Below, one piece after another: positions 6,645 through 14,552 of a DNA stretch of 46,861 nucleotides. Both the position numbers and the translations under genes were made by a program. Origin of the DNA: a virus; IMG/VR virus record IMGVR_UViG_3300036859_000525, positions 1-46,861 of that record. One strand, written 5' to 3'. Below the pieces are notes generated by a model. The model ran no database searches. It was not told the origin of the DNA and saw nothing but the letters and a program-made list of their open reading frames with translations. Positions within the stretch are counted from its first letter, which is position 1, and each line of letters opens with the position of its first letter.

Positions 6645-6849
6645 CGGCAACCTCCTCGGATTGCTCCGTTAGAGATGACAGGTCGCAGTGGAGCGTAACG
6701 CCTAGTCTGGTCAGCGCCCCCAGCAACGGTTCCCGTTTTCCGGCCTCGATCAGGGCCAGTAGTCCAGGGCTGATCTCGCTGCGGCTGGCCACCTCAACCA
6801 CAGATAGGCCTAGTTCACGGCGCCGCAATGCGAGCGCCTCTCCCAGCAA
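6499..6849 (-). CDS. Xre-type helix-turn-helix regulator
   Basis: The protein opens with a clear helix-turn-helix: LRRRELGLSVVEVASRSEIS, then PGLLALIEAGKREP. The likely start is TTG 6849 after GAGGGGGG. The frame stays open for 116 residues but the last part (about 45 residues) overlaps the next gene and has shadow-like composition, so the functional protein may effectively end near residue 70 or be affected by a frame change. It is first in the leftward group, downstream of the operator at 6927-6942, and probably autoregulates. Confidence 0.65.
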   Translation of the reverse strand: MLGEALALRRRELGLSVVEVASRSEISPGLLALIEAGKREPLLGALTRLGVTLHCDLSSLTEQSEEVADDNEPGEDARAAGAARTSQCRRAVGEHARPCELRLAERDEGSDAIQHP

Positions 6850-6908
6850 AGGCGGCCCCCCTCGATTCCTTTTTCGTGCTCTGACGGCGGTCGGAGCGTT
6901 GTCGCGGC

Positions 6909-6937
6909 AGTGTGCACTTTAGGTGACCTGTTGTCAA
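6909..6937 (-). promoter_or_regulatory. likely leftward promoter
   Basis: On the minus strand TTGACA (6932-6937) and CACACT (6909-6914) are separated by 17 bases. The -35 box is perfect and the -10 is poor. It lies 60 bases upstream of the Xre gene. Confidence 0.5.
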
Positions 6938-6942
6938 ACAGG
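6927..6942. promoter_or_regulatory. inverted-repeat operator
   Basis: CCTGTT-GTCA-AACAGG is a perfect 6-bp inverted repeat with a 4-base spacer covering the -35 box of the leftward promoter, and lying just before the terminase gene. It is the natural binding site for the adjacent Xre regulator. Confidence 0.6.
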
Positions 6943-6964
6943 ATGGAGAAGGTCTGGTGAAGCG

Positions 6965-7351
6965 ATGAGTGAAATGCCTGAGCACGTGAAGCGTCATTTG
7001 CATAGCAAGGAGCAGCGGGCTCGTAGCAAGCAGAACGTCCGCACGAACCTGTCCAAGTCCACTCGCACGATGGTTGGCGATGACGGTGAGGCGCTGATCG
7101 CGATCTGGTGGGCGATCGCTAACGACCCGATGCGTCGTGATGCCGATCGTCTGCGCGCAACCGAGCTACTTGCCGACCGGGGCTGGGGCAAGGCCGCCTC
7201 CTTCACCCCGCAGGAGGGAGATCCGCTTGGACTCGAAGATGCCGAAGAGGCAGCCGCAGAGTTCCGCCGTCGGGTCCTTCGCCTCGCTTCCGGAGGAGAC
7301 GAAGGAACAGCTTCTGGCGGAGTTCGCGGAGCAGAGCCTTCTCGGAGCTAA
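6965..7351 (+). CDS. terS: terminase small subunit
   Basis: This 128-residue protein is directly upstream of the large terminase and starts MSEMPEHVKRHLHSKEQRAR. The central WWAIANDPMRRDADRLRATE then LLADRGWGKA segment matches the helix-turn-helix region of small terminases, which recognise phage DNA and load the large subunit. The last 125 bases overlap the large-subunit gene. Identification rests on the motif pattern and position. Confidence 0.7.
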   Translation: MSEMPEHVKRHLHSKEQRARSKQNVRTNLSKSTRTMVGDDGEALIAIWWAIANDPMRRDADRLRATELLADRGWGKAASFTPQEGDPLGLEDAEEAAAEFRRRVLRLASGGDEGTASGGVRGAEPSRS

Positions 7352-8798
7352 CGGCTTCGAGCACTTTCTTTCCTGGTACTGGCCGCTCTGGGCACGCGAG
7401 AACCAGCTCCCCCCGGAGGGGGAGTGGACTTACTGGCTGATCCTCGCCGGGCGCGGGTTCGGCAAGACCCGCTCCGGCGCCGAGTGGATCAGAGAGTCGG
7501 CGACCTCGGGTCGGTTCAAGCACGTCAACCTGATCGGGGCGACCGCCGACGACGCTCGCGACATCATGGTTGAGGGCGAGTCGGGGATTCTGGCGATCTG
7601 CCCGCCTTGGCAGCGGCCGGAGTACCTGCCGACCAAGCGACGGCTCGACTGGCCGAACGGCTGTCGGACGCTGATCTTCACTGCCGACGAGCCGGAGCGC
7701 CTGCGCGGCAAGCAGCATCAGCGTCTGTGGGCGGACGAGCTAGCGAGCTGGCGCTATCAGGAGGCCTGGGACCAGGCGATGCTCGGCCTGCGTCTCGGCC
7801 CCGACCCGCGAGCGTGCATCACCACGACGCCGAAGCCGCGCCCGATCCTGCGTGAGCTGCTCGACCGTGACCGGCTGGTGATGACGCGGGGGACGACCTA
7901 CGAGAACCGCGAGAACCTTGCCGACCAGTTCTACGAAGAGATCATCCGCAAGTACGAAGGGACCCGGCTCGGCCAGCAAGAGCTGAACGCCGAGCTGCTC
8001 CTCGATGAGGGCCTCGCCTACCGCGTCCGCACCGGGGTGCACGTGATCCCGCCTTTCTTCATCCCCGGACACTGGGACCGCTTCGAGGCGATGGACTACG
8101 GCCGCAACCATCCGACCGCCTGGCCGGTCTTCGCCTGCGACTACGACGGCAACATTCTCGTCTTCGACATGTACTACTCGCCCGGGCTCGTCTCCGAGCA
8201 TAGCGCTGCGATCCATGCCTGTCGCAAGCGCTGGTACCCGCCGGGTGAAGCACACGTTTGCTACGGCCCGCCGGACATTCGTTCTCGCTATGGCTTCATC
8301 GACCCCTCCGGTCGGGAGATCTCGGTCGAGACCGAGTTCGCCGATCGAGGGATCTCTTTCGCCACCGCTCAGACCGATCGCCGGGCCGGGTACATGCGAG
8401 TCGAGGAAGCGCTGCGCGAGCGCGAGGAGCGATTGTTTCCGGACTGGCATCCCCTCTCCGGTCAACCCGGCGCTCCACAGCTGTACATCTTCGATCTCGA
8501 TTCCACTCAGCCCTTGATCGAGCAGCTCCGGGAGGCGCCCTTGGAGGATCCATCCTCACCGCTCTCTCGCTTCCCCGGCGAGGCAGTCGAGCAGCTCTGG
8601 GAATCCGATCACGGCCATGCCCACGCGGCGCTCCGTTACGGGCTGATGTCTCGGCCGGGGCCGTCCCCCGGTCTCCCGGACAAGCCGCTCGATGACGAGC
8701 GTGCCGAAGCTCTGCGCCAGAGCTTCCTGCGCGAGCGCGCAGAAGAGGAGGAGATCGATGATGTCGAGTTCGAGTACTTCACCGCCTGGGACCTGTAG
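7227..8798 (+). CDS. terL: terminase large subunit
   Basis: This is the packaging motor with ATPase and nuclease. Walker A is GRGFGKT (about residues 75-81), Walker B RLWADEL (about 166-172), and CITTTPKP is the coupling motif. The carboxy nuclease shows MDYGRNHPTAW, an acidic IDPSG motif and SDHGHAHAALRYG. TTG 7227 follows GGAGGGAG with 7 bases spacing and gives 523 residues; ATG 7239 is a weaker alternative. Confidence 0.93.
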   Translation: MDSKMPKRQPQSSAVGSFASLPEETKEQLLAEFAEQSLLGANGFEHFLSWYWPLWARENQLPPEGEWTYWLILAGRGFGKTRSGAEWIRESATSGRFKHVNLIGATADDARDIMVEGESGILAICPPWQRPEYLPTKRRLDWPNGCRTLIFTADEPERLRGKQHQRLWADELASWRYQEAWDQAMLGLRLGPDPRACITTTPKPRPILRELLDRDRLVMTRGTTYENRENLADQFYEEIIRKYEGTRLGQQELNAELLLDEGLAYRVRTGVHVIPPFFIPGHWDRFEAMDYGRNHPTAWPVFACDYDGNILVFDMYYSPGLVSEHSAAIHACRKRWYPPGEAHVCYGPPDIRSRYGFIDPSGREISVETEFADRGISFATAQTDRRAGYMRVEEALREREERLFPDWHPLSGQPGAPQLYIFDLDSTQPLIEQLREAPLEDPSSPLSRFPGEAVEQLWESDHGHAHAALRYGLMSRPGPSPGLPDKPLDDERAEALRQSFLRERAEEEEIDDVEFEYFTAWDL

Positions 8799-8973
8799 GG
8801 CGGAGGTCCTCGCCGTCCTGCGCGAGTGGCTGACCGAGGCGGACGAGATCTCCTACCACTTCGGTGGCACCTACGCCTTCGTCCTGGCCGAGGCGCTCGT
8901 TCGCCTAGAGCAACGAGAGGAGGAAGATGCGACTGCCGAGCCTGGTCCCGGGAGCGATCTTCGCACCCGGTAA
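8758..8973 (+). CDS. small hypothetical protein
   Basis: This 71-residue protein starts from tandem ATGs at 8758/8761 behind GAGGAGGAG, overlapping the terminase end by 41 bases. A short Ser-rich start leads into a helical part (EVLAVLREWLTEADEI, then YAFVLAEALVRLEQREEED). The function is unknown. Confidence 0.6.
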   Translation: MMSSSSTSPPGTCRAEVLAVLREWLTEADEISYHFGGTYAFVLAEALVRLEQREEEDATAEPGPGSDLRTR

Positions 8974-9253
8974 CTGCATGATCTGCGGGGGCAACGAGGG
9001 GCAGATGGTCGATACCGGGGTGGACATCCCCGGCGACGGACGGATGTACCTGTGCGTTCGCTACTGCGCTCCCCATATCGCCGACTTGCTCCAGCAACGA
9101 GAACCGGAGCAGCGCTGCGCGGCGATGAAGGCGAACGGCCAGCCCTGCACGGCCAAGGCCTTGTCCGGGCACGAAGTCTGTGTGGCTCACCTGAAGGTCC
9201 AACGCGAAAGGGAGGAGCAGCATGAGCTGGTTACATCTGCACGGGAAGCGTGA
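8927..9253 (+). CDS. zinc-binding phage protein
   Basis: This 108-residue protein starts ATG 8927 after GAGGAGG. It has CMICGG and, later, YLCVRYCAPH, then QRCAAMKANGQPC and EVCVAH, giving two probable metal sites. The second is like short zinc motifs that recognise nucleic acid or protein. It lies between the terminase and portal genes and overlaps both neighbours. Confidence 0.65.
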   Translation: MRLPSLVPGAIFAPGNCMICGGNEGQMVDTGVDIPGDGRMYLCVRYCAPHIADLLQQREPEQRCAAMKANGQPCTAKALSGHEVCVAHLKVQREREEQHELVTSAREA

Positions 9254-9458
9254 GAGGGCTGACGGCGAGATCGAGGAGTTCGAGGAGAACGTCGAGGTTA
9301 CCGGCGCGATCCGCGTTCAGGGTTACACGGCGTCCGGCTTCCAATCCTATGAACTACATCCGGACGGTCTCTACTCGATCGAGGTCAGCGACGAAGCTCC
9401 GGTCGAGCCTGTCGCCGCCGCGAAGGCGAGGGCCAGCTCGAAGAAGGACGACTCCTGA
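9222..9458 (+). CDS. small hypothetical protein
   Basis: This 78-residue acidic protein has GGGAGGAG before ATG 9222. A beta-type core (TGAIRVQGYTASGFQSYELH) is followed by a charged Ala/Lys tail. It may be a minor head or decoration component from its location; no family is recognised. It is coupled to the next gene by TGATG. Confidence 0.6.
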   Translation: MSWLHLHGKRERADGEIEEFEENVEVTGAIRVQGYTASGFQSYELHPDGLYSIEVSDEAPVEPVAAAKARASSKKDDS

Positions 9459-9661
9459 TGGCGACGGTGACGATCACCCGGACAACGGTCGCTCGCAACC
9501 CGCTGGACACGAAGACGCCCGGGGCGCCTGCCGCTCAGACGCCGATCGTCGTGGACGCGAAGAATGATCCGATCACGGTTCAGCTCGGTTCGCTCAACAG
9601 CCGAGGGCTGGATCTCTGGCCCCTGACCGTGGGCGAGTCGATCACGATCGCGGTGGCCTGA
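9458..9661 (+). CDS. small hypothetical protein
   Basis: This 67-residue protein is beta-rich and Thr/Val-rich (ATVTITRTTVARNP at the start, TVGESITIAV at the end). Its length and composition suit a small virion decoration or adaptor protein, but this is inference. The start overlaps the previous stop. Confidence 0.55.
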   Translation: MATVTITRTTVARNPLDTKTPGAPAAQTPIVVDAKNDPITVQLGSLNSRGLDLWPLTVGESITIAVA

Positions 9662-9674
9662 GAGGGCGACGACG

Positions 9675-10148
9675 ATGCCGAACTACTTCCTGAAGCTCGG
9701 CGAGGTCATAACGGATCAGAAGACAGGCGCGCAGACGTTCGAGGAGCGTTTCGTCTACGTCCCTGCCGAGGCTCGGCTGATCCTTCCCCGCCTGCGAGAG
9801 GTCGAGCACATCGCCTTCAACGAGACCGGTCTGCGCACGGTCGAGCTGTTCGACCATCCGCCTGCCCCGGAACTCGATGTACTTGAACCGAGCGAGGCAC
9901 GCTACCTCAGCGTCGAGCCGGTGATGATGACTTGCCGAGGGAGGAACTTTCCTCCCGGTGCGGTGATCGTCTTCAACGGCGGCGACGAACCGACCAACTA
10001 CGTCTCCCCGACCGAGATCAGCACGGTGGTAGAGACGGCGACGGTCTCCGGGCCGGTCACCGTGCCGGTCTACGTGCGCAACCCGGACGGGACGAGAAGT
10101 AGCTCACTCGACTTCACCTTCACCGAACCACCGCCAATAGGGAGGTAG
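9675..10148 (+). CDS. Ig-like (IPT/TIG) domain protein
   Basis: This 157-residue protein has a carboxy half (from about 75) carrying an IPT/TIG-type Ig fold: MTCRGRNFPPGAVIVFNG, then VTVPVYVRNPDGTRSS and LDFTFT. Such domains are common in phage surface and decoration proteins and in host-cell adhesion. The amino half is unassigned. It lies in the head gene block before the portal. Confidence 0.65.
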   Translation: MPNYFLKLGEVITDQKTGAQTFEERFVYVPAEARLILPRLREVEHIAFNETGLRTVELFDHPPAPELDVLEPSEARYLSVEPVMMTCRGRNFPPGAVIVFNGGDEPTNYVSPTEISTVVETATVSGPVTVPVYVRNPDGTRSSSLDFTFTEPPPIGR

Positions 10149-10150
10149 TC

Positions 10151-10237
10151 GTGGATCACACGCAAGCCACGATCCTGTTGATCGAGGTCGGGATCATCGC
10201 TGTGCTGATGCTGGTCGGCGCGATCCCGAGGCGCTGA
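10151..10237 (+). CDS. 28-residue membrane peptide
   Basis: GTG 10151 follows GGGAGG and gives MDHTQATILLIEVGIIAVLM then LVGAIPRR. One hydrophobic span ends in two Arg, implying an inner-membrane peptide. It is squeezed between structural genes with no gap to the next start. The function is unknown. Confidence 0.55.
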   Translation: MDHTQATILLIEVGIIAVLMLVGAIPRR

Positions 10238-10238
10238 T

Positions 10239-10394
10239 ATGCCCGCCAAGTCCGCGGCTCAAAGACGCTGGGCGTTCGGCGTGATGGGTCCCGCTTGGGC
10301 GCGGAAGCACCACATGGACACGAAGGGGTCGCTGCCGCCTCGGGTGATCAACCGAGCGATCGCCGGACGGAAGAAGCGTGTTCGGAAGGGGTGA
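10239..10394 (+). CDS. small basic phage protein
   Basis: This 51-residue protein starts MPAKSAAQRRWAFGVMGPAW and is strongly basic at both ends. Short proteins beginning MPAKS..Q are frequent beside portal and head genes of phages, and their role is unknown. It starts one base after the preceding stop, indicating reinitiation. Confidence 0.6.
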   Translation: MPAKSAAQRRWAFGVMGPAWARKHHMDTKGSLPPRVINRAIAGRKKRVRKG

Positions 10395-10602
10395 GTCTGC
10401 CCGCGAGCGGGCGCTTCTTCGCCTGATCGAGCAACAGCAGCGAACGATCTCCGACCTGGTCGATCGGCTGATGCACATGAGCGGCCAGACCTGGATGCCG
10501 CCTCCTCCGCAGGCGAGCGAAGCGATCGAGGAGGAGCCCTACCTGTACTCCGCTCTCGAAGGCCTACCTCCGACCGAGGAAGAGGAGCAGACGTGGCCCT
10601 GA
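10378..10602 (+). CDS. small helical acidic protein
   Basis: This 74-residue protein starts from GTG 10378 behind GGAAG. A helix (ARERALLRLIEQQQRTISDL) precedes a Pro-rich and acidic tail ending TEEEEQTWP. It overlaps both the previous gene and the portal start. The function is unknown. Confidence 0.55.
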   Translation: MFGRGESARERALLRLIEQQQRTISDLVDRLMHMSGQTWMPPPPQASEAIEEEPYLYSALEGLPPTEEEEQTWP

Positions 10603-12653
10603 ATCTGACCGAGGAGGAAAGGCAGCTCTGGAAGAAGCGGATCGCCGCCGCCGAGCACGACCAGCGCAAGTACCACCCGCTCTGGTTGGAGATCCTCGCC
10701 TTCTGTCAGGGCTTCCACTGGGTCAAGTATGCCGGGCCGCTCTCGCGCAAGCTGGTCACGATCCCGCCGCCGAAACACGGCCGCCGGTACACCGTCGATG
10801 AGCTGACCCAGTACCGTCTGACGATCCTCGGCGAGCTGGCCGGAGACAGCGAGCGGCCGATGGCCCTCTTCCGCCAGGACCAACGGCCGGTTGAGGACTA
10901 CGCGAACCAGGCGAATCTGGCGATCGCCTACGGCTGGGACGAGGAGTGGCACGGCAACCGCGTGCTCCAGGACGCAAAGCGGACGATGATCGACCTCGGT
11001 ACGGCGCCGATCCGCTGCTACTTCGATCCGACCAAGGGCGAGTACATCGGCGAGAAGCCGTTCCTGGGCGGACAGATGCTCGAACGCCAGCAGGCGATGG
11101 ATCTGATCGACCAGGGTCACCCGGTCAAGATCCAGAACATCCGCGAGGGGAAGATCTGTTGGGAGCCGGGTCTGCCCTTCAACGCGCTCGTCCCTCCCGG
11201 CGTTCCCCGTGAGGACCAGTTCAGCTGGCTGGTCTGGAAGTCGGTCGCCTTCCTGCCCGACCTGAAGGAGCAGTACCCGAACGCGGCCAAGGATCTAACC
11301 GCCGACGCGATCCGCTCGCTCGCGACTCTTTCCCGCCCCCAGGATCCGATCGGACGCGAGCAAGGAGCGGAACCGTCCTCCGAGAACCTCGGTGACCACT
11401 GTTTTGTTTACACCTGCTTCCAGCTCCCGAACCGGAAGAACCCGCAGGGCAAGGTCGTCCTGCTCGGCTGCGAGCGCCAGGAGCCGCTGGAGACCTTCGA
11501 CAGCCTGCCCTACAGGGCGCCGGATGGAAGCTGGCGGGCTGGGGTCTACTTCTTGCACGCGATCCGCCTGACCGATCGCTTCTGGTCTCGCGGCTTCATC
11601 GAGATGGCGCTCGACCCGCAGCGGGCGATCAACGAACACTCGACTCGGATCGAGCAGACGATCGCCCACGGCCAGCCCTTCCGTTGGATCGAGGAAGGCT
11701 CGATCAAGAAGCTCCCGGACGGATCGGCGGGGAGTGTCGGCTGGTTGAAGGTCGGCAAGCCTCGCCCGCAGACCGACCCGGGGATGCCTCCGGGCACCTG
11801 GATGTACGACGTGATCCGGGCTCGGCGCGAGGATCTCGCCCGAGCGGTGATGCCGGAGGCGGCGATGGGCGAGAACCCGACTAACGTCACCACCTATTCG
11901 CAGCTCGCCCTGCTTCACTCGCAAGCGGCCAAGCGGCTGAACGCGATCCTGCGCCAGAACGGCGAGGTCGTCGTCCACCTGGTCGAGGACTCGGTCTGGG
12001 ACATCAAGACCAAGTGGGGGCCAGAGAAGCAGCTCCTGCTCGCCGGGCATGAGGAGGGTCTGCAGGCCTTCACCTTCAACGCTTCCCAGTGGCCGGACTA
12101 CTACAAGATCGGCTTCGCCTCCGGGCCGCCGTTGCCGAAGGGCCAGGACGCTCAGATCAAGCTGATCGAGGACATGTGGAACGCGGCCGTCCAGTCCAGC
12201 GCCGCCGTCCGCGATCCCGACCGTTGGCTCTCCTGGCGGAAGGACTCAATGGAGGCGGGGAAGATGCTCGCCCTGCCGAGCCCGCCGGTCGATGCCCAGG
12301 TCGAGAAGGCCCAGTACGAGAACGACATCCTCTTCCAGAACCCGGATCCACAGGTGGCGACCCAGCTTGTGGACTACTTCGACAACCACCAAATGCACAT
12401 CACTATCCATCGCTCGCTACAGGGCACCGCCCGGTTGATGGGCCGAACTGATCTCTTCGTCGGCCTGGAGATCCACTGCAAGGAACACGAGCGGCAGATG
12501 ATGGAGACCGCGATGCAGTCGATCGGGACGCCCGGTCCGACGCATCCGACCGGCGATGTCGCCCCTCCGGCGCCGCAGCTTCTCGGCAGCGCCCCGCCGA
12601 GCCCGAACGGAGGCCAGTCGCAGGGTCAGCCCGCGCAGGCGCAGGGGAGATGA
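10593..12653 (+). CDS. portal protein (podovirus type)
   Basis: This 686-residue protein starts GTG 10593 with GAGGAG upstream. The size, position between terminase and scaffold/capsid, and motifs such as QYRLTILGELAGDSERPMAL and ERQMMETAMQ fit the large portal proteins of P22-like podoviruses, which form the DNA entry ring. The carboxy end is Pro/Gln-rich, as in other portals with a barrel extension. No protease fusion is seen. Confidence 0.8.
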   Translation: MALNLTEEERQLWKKRIAAAEHDQRKYHPLWLEILAFCQGFHWVKYAGPLSRKLVTIPPPKHGRRYTVDELTQYRLTILGELAGDSERPMALFRQDQRPVEDYANQANLAIAYGWDEEWHGNRVLQDAKRTMIDLGTAPIRCYFDPTKGEYIGEKPFLGGQMLERQQAMDLIDQGHPVKIQNIREGKICWEPGLPFNALVPPGVPREDQFSWLVWKSVAFLPDLKEQYPNAAKDLTADAIRSLATLSRPQDPIGREQGAEPSSENLGDHCFVYTCFQLPNRKNPQGKVVLLGCERQEPLETFDSLPYRAPDGSWRAGVYFLHAIRLTDRFWSRGFIEMALDPQRAINEHSTRIEQTIAHGQPFRWIEEGSIKKLPDGSAGSVGWLKVGKPRPQTDPGMPPGTWMYDVIRARREDLARAVMPEAAMGENPTNVTTYSQLALLHSQAAKRLNAILRQNGEVVVHLVEDSVWDIKTKWGPEKQLLLAGHEEGLQAFTFNASQWPDYYKIGFASGPPLPKGQDAQIKLIEDMWNAAVQSSAAVRDPDRWLSWRKDSMEAGKMLALPSPPVDAQVEKAQYENDILFQNPDPQVATQLVDYFDNHQMHITIHRSLQGTARLMGRTDLFVGLEIHCKEHERQMMETAMQSIGTPGPTHPTGDVAPPAPQLLGSAPPSPNGGQSQGQPAQAQGR

Positions 12654-12654
12654 C

Positions 12655-12843
12655 GTGCCCGAGATCCTCACCGCCACTTCCGAGAATGATGTCGTCTCCT
12701 GGCGTCTCCATGTCCTGCTCCTATCGGGGGCAGACGTGGCTTCCGCCGAGAAGTTGGCTGCGAGTGATGCCGACCTGCACGAAGCGGTCGAGCTGATCGA
12801 AGCGGGCTGCTCGCCCGAGACCGCCGTCCGCATCCTGCTCTAG
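12655..12843 (+). CDS. small hypothetical protein
   Basis: This 62-residue protein starts GTG 12655 after GGGGAG and immediately after the portal stop. It is mostly helical (SADAELHEAV-type helices such as ASDADLHEAVELIEAG). No family is known. Its spacing shows co-translation with the portal. Confidence 0.55.
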   Translation: MPEILTATSENDVVSWRLHVLLLSGADVASAEKLAASDADLHEAVELIEAGCSPETAVRILL

Positions 12844-12851
12844 GAGGTCAC

Positions 12852-13706
12852 TTGACCGCTTACGTTCCCCGCGAGGGGCCTCCCGGCCCGCCGGGTCCCC
12901 CAGGTGATCTCTCTGCGGCCCTGTTCGACCAAAAGGGCGACCTGCTCGCCGGTACTGGCCCGGATGCGGTCAACCGCCATGGTGCCGGTCCAACCGGGTA
13001 CTTCCTGCGAGCCAACTCGGCGACGCTGACCGGGCTGGACTGGGCGGTCGCCATGTCGCCGACGCTGTTCGACGCGAAGGGCGATCTGCTCGTCGGCGTC
13101 GATAACGACGTGGGCATGCGTCAAGGACTTGGGCCGACCGACTCCGTCCTCACGTCCGATATCGGTCAGGTGACCGGGGTGAAGTGGGTCAAGGTCGGCG
13201 ACTCGATGGTCCTGGCCGGATCGAACCTGGCCAAGCTCGCTGCCGTCACCGGCGCTCCGAACGGGACGAAGTTCCTCCGTGACGACGGCTCTTGGCAGGT
13301 ACCCGGAGCCAGCGCGATCACGATTGCGAGCGCCGTTCTTGCCGCCGATACCCCTGGGCCTGGGACGAATGCCACCTGGTTGGATGCGCTTACGCTCGCG
13401 CTCGCGGCCGGAACCTGGATCGTGGTCTGTACGGCCCTGGCGACCCAGTCGAGTGGCGGCGGCGGGACGATGGCCTATCGGCTCTGGGACGGTACGAACA
13501 CCTTCAACACCTTTGACTCGCCAGGCACGGTCACTACTTCCGCCCCCTTCTCCGCCACGCTCAGCGCGATCGTTGTCGCTGCTAGCGCGATCACCCTGCG
13601 GCTCGCGCTGTGGGATAGCCGGAACGGCTCGACCGTGAAAGCCGCAGGGGTCAATGCCCCCTCTGGCAACAACGCGACCCAGATCAACGCGATCAAGACC
13701 GCATAA
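12852..13706 (+). CDS. fibre-like protein with collagen-type segment and repeats
   Basis: This 284-residue protein starts TTG 12852 behind AGGAGGT. Residues 8-18 are Gly-X-Y repeats (EGPPGPPGPPGD). There follow two imperfect 50-residue repeats with LFDQKGDLLAGT and LFDAKGDLLVGV, then the fibre motif TKFLRDDGSWQVP and a beta-rich head. The architecture indicates a trimeric tail-fibre or head-fibre protein that binds the host. The KFL..DGGW.VP-type motif also occurs in the protein at 18830. Confidence 0.7.
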   Translation: MTAYVPREGPPGPPGPPGDLSAALFDQKGDLLAGTGPDAVNRHGAGPTGYFLRANSATLTGLDWAVAMSPTLFDAKGDLLVGVDNDVGMRQGLGPTDSVLTSDIGQVTGVKWVKVGDSMVLAGSNLAKLAAVTGAPNGTKFLRDDGSWQVPGASAITIASAVLAADTPGPGTNATWLDALTLALAAGTWIVVCTALATQSSGGGGTMAYRLWDGTNTFNTFDSPGTVTTSAPFSATLSAIVVAASAITLRLALWDSRNGSTVKAAGVNAPSGNNATQINAIKTA

Positions 13707-13729
13707 CACGCCTACCTCTAGGAGGTTCT

Positions 13730-14473
13730 ATGGATTTCCTCAGACAGTTGGGGCTGATCGACTACGAAACAACCCCCGACGCTCCGGCCCCCGAGGTACC
13801 AGCGCCGGAGCCAGCGCCGGAACCGGCGCCGGAACCCGAGCCAGAGGAGCCGGAGGCGTGGGCAGGCCCCTCCCAGGAAGAGTGGCAGCAGACCCAGACC
13901 GCACTCGCACAGGCGAATGAGTTCATCAACGCGCTGCAACAGCCGGTCTATCCGGAGGAGCCGCAGCAACCGCAGGAGCTTCCCTCTTACGACCCCTTCG
14001 ACCCCGAAGCGGCGACCCGGTACTTCGACGCTCGTGACGAGCGTCTGCTCTCCGCCTTCCAGTCGATGATCGCGCCGATGTCGGAGCAGTACCAGAACGC
14101 CCAGGCATCGGAGTGGGCCGAGCAGACGCTCGGCAGGCTGGGAGTCCCCGAGGAGGATCACTGGCGTGACGGCGTTCTCTTCGCCTCCGCAGGCTTCCAG
14201 CAGTTCGATCAGATGGGCCGTCCGCTCGTCCATCCCCAGCAGGCCGCGCAGCAGGGCTATGAGTTCTTGCAGCGGTTCGCCGAGGCAGAGCGGGCAGCGG
14301 AGCGTGAACGGATCAAGGCAGAAGGCGCCCAGCAGGACGAGGCGCTGAGGGCGCGTACCCAGGCGCCGACCCCCGCCACCGGCCCTGCCGGTGCTGAAGG
14401 GGTCCCCGAAGGAATGGACGAGCTGCAGGCCGCTCGCGCTTGGCGCGAAGCCCAGGCCGCAGCTCAGTCCTAA
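13730..14473 (+). CDS. head scaffolding protein
   Basis: This 247-residue acidic protein lies just upstream of the major capsid gene. It has a Pro/Ala/Glu repeat stretch (PEPAPEPAPEPEPEEPE region, residues 20-45), a long helical middle and a Lys/Arg-containing end. These are hallmarks of scaffolds that shape the procapsid and then leave. AGGAGG precedes the ATG. Confidence 0.75.
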   Translation: MDFLRQLGLIDYETTPDAPAPEVPAPEPAPEPAPEPEPEEPEAWAGPSQEEWQQTQTALAQANEFINALQQPVYPEEPQQPQELPSYDPFDPEAATRYFDARDERLLSAFQSMIAPMSEQYQNAQASEWAEQTLGRLGVPEEDHWRDGVLFASAGFQQFDQMGRPLVHPQQAAQQGYEFLQRFAEAERAAERERIKAEGAQQDEALRARTQAPTPATGPAGAEGVPEGMDELQAARAWREAQAAAQS

Positions 14474-14552
14474 AGCCCCGGCGGCTCTTCCCGGCCAGCG
14501 GAGCCGCCGGTCTCCCTATCCCCCACATCGAGGTCTGGGAGGGCCTCCCGCT

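Noticed and set aside
10539-12711. Long leftward frames opposite the portal gene
   Set aside because: Mirror frames of a high-GC gene; no ribosome sites or domains.
13730-14473. Tape measure or tail protein
   Set aside because: Too short and acidic, placed directly before the capsid gene; scaffold is a better fit.
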